Source: Planctomycetaceae bacterium (GTDB lineage Bacteria > Planctomycetota > Planctomycetia > Pirellulales > Lacipirellulaceae). Taken from it: 20,542 nucleotides of DNA. The notes below the pieces were generated by a model. That model was not told the DNA's origin, ran no database searches, and was given only the letters and a program-made list of their open reading frames with translations. Both the position numbers and the translations under genes were made by a program. The stretch spans positions 1 to 20,542 of the forward strand of contig PATG01000143.1 of assembly GCA_002713555.1 (NCBI GenBank), written 5' to 3'. Position 1 is the stretch's first letter, and the number at the start of each line of letters is the position of its first letter. Below are positions 19,201-20,542 of this stretch, in pieces.

Positions 19201-20542
19201 AGCGTAGCAATATCGAAGGCAATTGTGGTGAGCGCCAAAAAAACATCTTGCTGGCAAACACCAGGCTGAAGGGCAACTGACGTGAGCAAATTCACGAGGC
19301 TTTTTTGGGTAATCGGCACTCCTTTGGGCTTGCCTGTGCTACCGCTGGTGTAGATCTGGTAGGCTAACCGGTCGGGCAAAAAATCGAACGGCAGATCAGG
19401 GCACGTCGTGGGTTGACTAACGATTTGCGTTTCGCAGTCCGACCAAACGATCGGCTTGATATTTGTGGAAGCAACTCGGTTGCCAAAATTATCAAGTGCT
19501 GTTTGGTCATCAACAATCACTAGCGCCACTTCCGCGTCGTCGAGCACTTCTTGATTGCGCTGCGCTGGATGTGAAGGATCCAGTGGTACGTAATAGGCTC
19601 CGGCCTTCAAAATAGCGAGCAGACTTGCCACCAGCCGAAACCCTCTTTCGAGGCACAGGGCAACTGGAGTTTCACTCTGACAGCCACGATGGAGTAAATA
19701 ATTGGCCAGTTGGTTCGCTCGTTCGTCTAACTCACGGTAAGTCCAAAACGTCCCGTCAAATGTGATCGCGATGGCATCCGGAGTTTTTGCCGCTTGCAAC
19801 TCAAAGAGCTGATGGGCACAAAGCTCTGGAATGCTGATGGAAGTTTGGTTCCAGGTCTGTATTTGTTGTTGTTCTGCACTAGTAAGCAGAGAAACATCGC
19901 CAATCATTGCGGTTGGCGCATCTGTAATTGTCTGCAAAAAACACTGGAGGTGTTCAGCCAAACGTTTGATGGTCGGCTTTTGAAACAAATCGGTACTGTA
20001 TTCAATAAATCCTTGCAGCCCCTGGGAAGTTTCTGTGATATCGATGCTAAGATCGAACCGCGAAGCAACATGCGTTGGCTCGAGAGCTTCTAGTTGGAGA
20101 GGCATCGCGTTCTTGTCGTCGTCGCTGCCGCCGCTCGTGTCGGTACGCAGCAAAAACATCACCTGGAAAAGCGGATTGTGACTTAGCTGACGTTCGATTT
20201 GCAGCGCATCGACCACTTGTTCGAACGGAACATGTTGATGCCGCAAGCCGTCTACCACGGTCCGATGAGTTTGCTCGAGTAGCTGCAAAAAAGTTAGTTC
20301 AGCAGTTGGTCGGCAACGAAACACAATACTATTGACAAACAATCCGATCAGATCGCGCGTTTCTGGGCGGTCGCGATTGGTCACGGTCGAGCCAATACAA
20401 AAATCGTATTGCCCGCTATAGCGAAACAAAACCGCTTGAACTGCTGCTAGCACGGTGCTGAACAGTGTTGAGCTTGTTTGCCCGGCCAGGGATTTGATCT
20501 GCTCAGACAGCTGCAAGGGCAACTCAAATCGTAAACGCTCAC
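13257..20542 (-). CDS. Nonribosomal peptide synthetase, (C)-A-T-C-A-T-E, 5'-truncated by window edge
   Basis: The frame is open to base 20542, so the N-terminus lies outside; the TTG at 20522 is not a real start. The window begins in the second half of an LCL-like condensation domain (LIGLFVNS, HVPFEQVVDAL), after its HHxxxDG motif. Next come an A domain, a carrier with GGHSL (Ser codon 18126-18128), a second C domain opening LFLTHAQQRQW, an A domain, a carrier with GGDSI (Ser codon 14814-14816) and an E domain. The second C domain has HHIVADAWS, with Ala in place of the usual Gly; the essential His and Asp remain. The E domain shows HHLVVDGVSW, EGHGR, RTVGWLT, PQGGVGYG and FNYLGQ, all intact. 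The tail YSEADFPQMDFHPGELDQLL looks like a donor docking segment for the D-accepting C domain of the next gene. Predicted output is Gly then D-Ala. A palindromic repeat is embedded in its second A domain. Confidence 0.97.
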   Translation of the reverse strand, partial: ERLRFELPLQLSEQIKSLAGQTSSTLFSTVLAAVQAVLFRYSGQYDFCIGSTVTNRDRPETRDLIGLFVNSIVFRCRPTAELTFLQLLEQTHRTVVDGLRHQHVPFEQVVDALQIERQLSHNPLFQVMFLLRTDTSGGSDDDKNAMPLQLEALEPTHVASRFDLSIDITETSQGLQGFIEYSTDLFQKPTIKRLAEHLQCFLQTITDAPTAMIGDVSLLTSAEQQQIQTWNQTSISIPELCAHQLFELQAAKTPDAIAITFDGTFWTYRELDERANQLANYLLHRGCQSETPVALCLERGFRLVASLLAILKAGAYYVPLDPSHPAQRNQEVLDDAEVALVIVDDQTALDNFGNRVASTNIKPIVWSDCETQIVSQPTTCPDLPFDFLPDRLAYQIYTSGSTGKPKGVPITQKSLVNLLTSVALQPGVCQQDVFLALTTIAFDIATLELLLPLTVGAQIVLTSQSSAAEGQTLLDLLSSHRVTVAQATPATWRLLCEALSSSTSSPETARPLLGLKALCGGEALDLALARQLLEAGVELWNMYGPTETTIWSGVLRIDQAMLERGYVPIGGPIANTGFHVLDQRHAQVPIGVAGELYISGAGLSPGYHGRPALTKEKFIALNKNGTPSISTKRLYATGDRVRHRDDGTLEFLGRQDHQIKLRGFRIELGEIESHLTAIDAVDAAFVMLQQVAYEPQLIAYCQLVDEAAHQNSEGIRKHLQTRLPAYMIPADFVLLDQFPLSPNGKVDRQALQALGDTSVVVHTENEVKHEPLDSAELGLARIWEEVLGRPVMRKGANFFEQGGHSLLAARMIAHLRDHFQVDLPLRAVFDSPKLEDLARKITEHQTLAKKAGHPSGEVVLSHATRQEDELFLTHAQQRQWVLAQLDPSSPAYNIPAAVKIDGELDYDRLEESVATVCQRHEVLRTAYVNDGTGSPRPELRPSAVPSIQQFDLSDLSESEQELPLNALLTEKSRIPFDLEQAPLLRVICVKLSATEHVVMLVLHHIVADAWSLHLLFKELRLFQELPKLGSRSQRGSLIPLTHQYSDYARLEQQNDNQQSQDYWKNQLADVPDRLELPIDYARPAAPAYVADSVSFQVNPEQKRALEDLSRQHQATLFMTLLAAFKVLLARYTGNSDIVVGSPVGHRPSRELENVVGLFVNTLAYRTTIENEQTFVETLGRVRETVLGGLEYQDVPFEQVLSLLQTERDWQGSPVFQVMFLWQHGMNLTGGSHDGLQFTPYQLPISTTKCDLTLTMSEDGDTLSGRFEFRKDLFHNSTIRSLSIAFQTLIDSITANPLQSVNRLNLLGNEHRLRLQELNKSEAASPSTACLHQLFEQQASLTPTARAVVHAEGELSYEELDKHSDQLAERLQQLGVGPETRVGVCLSRTPNLVTAIFGILKAGGAYVPIDPNYPPARIQFLLDDSEAAIVVSEQQYHQLVADGRTIVNLPALHNTNWQPELEQGETKKRIQQEEMEIGDASPLFLPIQKNTYAANAAYLIYTSGSTGRPKGVTIEHRNAVAMVDWARQVYSPYQLRGVLASTSVCFDLSIFELFVPLSTGGAVVLAENALEIEKVAPEVTLINTVPSVAAELVRNEAIPPNVCTMNIAGEPLGKQLVDQLYMAMSDSSRTASNLAVHNLYGPSEDTTYSTFGRMVTGELGTSSPIGKPVSGTRAYVLDAQLSEVPPGMPGELYLAGDGVARGYWGRPGLTAEAFLPNPFQRTGQPIYKTGDRVRLRQDGQLEFLGRIDNQIKLRGFRIELGEIEQALLANPEIQQAAVVLIPSSTASRAQSQSLTAYIVRDDMARERPDTQPRTLPPADATTESYRQWLAERLPRAMIPGVFVEVGQLPLLPNGKINREALPAPEDFGTKSVLAPATNDLQQALLSIWSELLGRDEIGIHDNFFALGGDSITVLQIVARAQRDGLPLKPRDLFQHPTISALAAVIDMTAAPAIPDDSITEPTNIPLSPIQQWFFTLPLDHPEHWNQSILLKVDVKLQTSALAEALRLLAENHPALRATFAKASTGAWQQTIQAPPEVAPLTVIRRATGDIAESIHTTAAKIQSSFQLDQGPLWHVVYYELTQGTETARRLLVVCHHLVVDGVSWRILLADLQLLYQQLTQTGHAEILPEATSFRQWVTHLESSADFSAEREYWQAVERQFAETSLPQDYPTGKNSSALAGSVRIHFSAEQTGQLFEVPSQYPVRVEELLVTALSRTLTRWTGHRAASLQLEGHGRIDLDRKFDLSRTVGWLTSLYPVVVSATHNEDLPEAINKTKESFRNVPQGGVGYGRTTAGSSSTSSGGHQRYDLTPETRFNYLGQADQLFGKDALFSSASEPTGAARHPEDERDVLFDINAIINEKQLVVYWIYGSQLHSQGTMRTLTEQFREELLALVDYCLRAEQNAGYSEADFPQMDFHPGELDQLLRGLE
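14970..16550 (-). other. Adenylation domain 2 of the right NRPS, predicted alanine (epimerized to D-Ala)
   Basis: The by-eye code is DLFNNALTYK, from CFDLSIFEL, INTVPS, MNIAGE and NLYGPSEDTTY. It equals a known alanine code. A3 is YTSGSTGRPKG, A7 is YKTGDRV and A10 is NGKINR. About 22 extra residues (KKRIQQEEMEIGDASPLFL onward) stand shortly before A3; they are the translated palindromic repeat at 16075-16134. Core motifs on both sides are intact, so the domain is probably active. The E domain downstream should give D-Ala. Confidence 0.83.
16075..16134. repeat. Dispersed palindromic repeat, copy embedded in NRPS coding sequence
   Basis: Bases 16075-16099 (seven T, then GAATAGGAAGAAACAGAG) match 7404-7428 at 23 of 25 positions. 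The other arm, TCTCCATTTCCTCCTGTT, matches the intergenic copy if nine bases (TGTTACCTC) are missing here, a loss of exactly three codons. Read on the minus strand it encodes IQQEEMEIGDASPLFLPIQK inside the alanine adenylation domain, in frame and without a stop codon. Confidence 0.78.
18297..19814 (-). other. Adenylation domain 1 of the right NRPS, predicted glycine
   Basis: The by-eye code is DILQLGMIWK, from AFDIATLEL, AQATPA, ALCGGEA and WNMYGPTETTIW. It is one residue from the classical glycine code DILQLGLIWK (322 Leu to Met). A3 is YTSGSTGKPKG, A7 is YATGDRV and A10 is NGKVDR. A condensation domain and not an epimerase follows its carrier, as expected for Gly. It closely resembles the glycine domain of the left NRPS around the pocket. 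Confidence 0.83.

Noticed and set aside
13257..20542. Frameshift or pseudogene status of the repeat-bearing NRPS
   Set aside because: The frame is open throughout and all core motifs on both sides of the repeat are intact, so there is no sign of decay.

Overview
This window is the interior of a nonribosomal peptide synthetase (NRPS) biosynthetic locus. It is almost fully coding: seven genes, two operons facing each other, and no RNA genes, CRISPR array or recognisable transposase. The organism cannot be fixed from the sequence. Roughly balanced base composition, weak or absent Shine-Dalgarno sequences, TTG/GTG start candidates and a dispersed palindromic repeat of the 'GAACAGGAGGAAACAGAG' type would fit a free-living environmental bacterium. 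A planctomycete of the Pirellulaceae type is my best guess, held with low confidence.

Left operon (+ strand): an NRPS truncated by the window edge (A-T-C-A-T-E; predicted Gly, then Val converted to D-Val), a MATE-family exporter, a palindromic repeat in the intergenic gap, and an Sfp-type phosphopantetheinyl transferase. Right operon (- strand, read from the right edge): a second truncated NRPS (C-A-T-C-A-T-E; predicted Gly, then Ala converted to D-Ala), a one-module NRPS (C-A-T; predicted Ser) whose ATG overlaps the previous stop codon, an uncharacterised histidine-rich polytopic membrane protein, and a type II thioesterase. The operons converge, with 23 bases between the transferase and thioesterase stop codons.

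The genes form a nearly self-sufficient assembly line. The transferase activates the carrier domains, the NRPSs build a peptide containing Gly-D-Val and Gly-D-Ala-Ser segments, the thioesterase clears misloaded carriers, and the MATE protein probably exports the product. Both large NRPSs are cut at their N-terminal sides, so the complete peptide and its first residues lie outside the window. No chain-releasing domain (TE, reductase or terminal C) is fused to any NRPS end seen here.

The most unusual points are: (i) a copy of the intergenic palindromic repeat that has become coding sequence inside an adenylation domain; (ii) the missing cis release domain, with an unknown His-rich membrane protein placed directly after the last module; and (iii) two convergent NRPSs that share the same Gly-X-epimerase layout.
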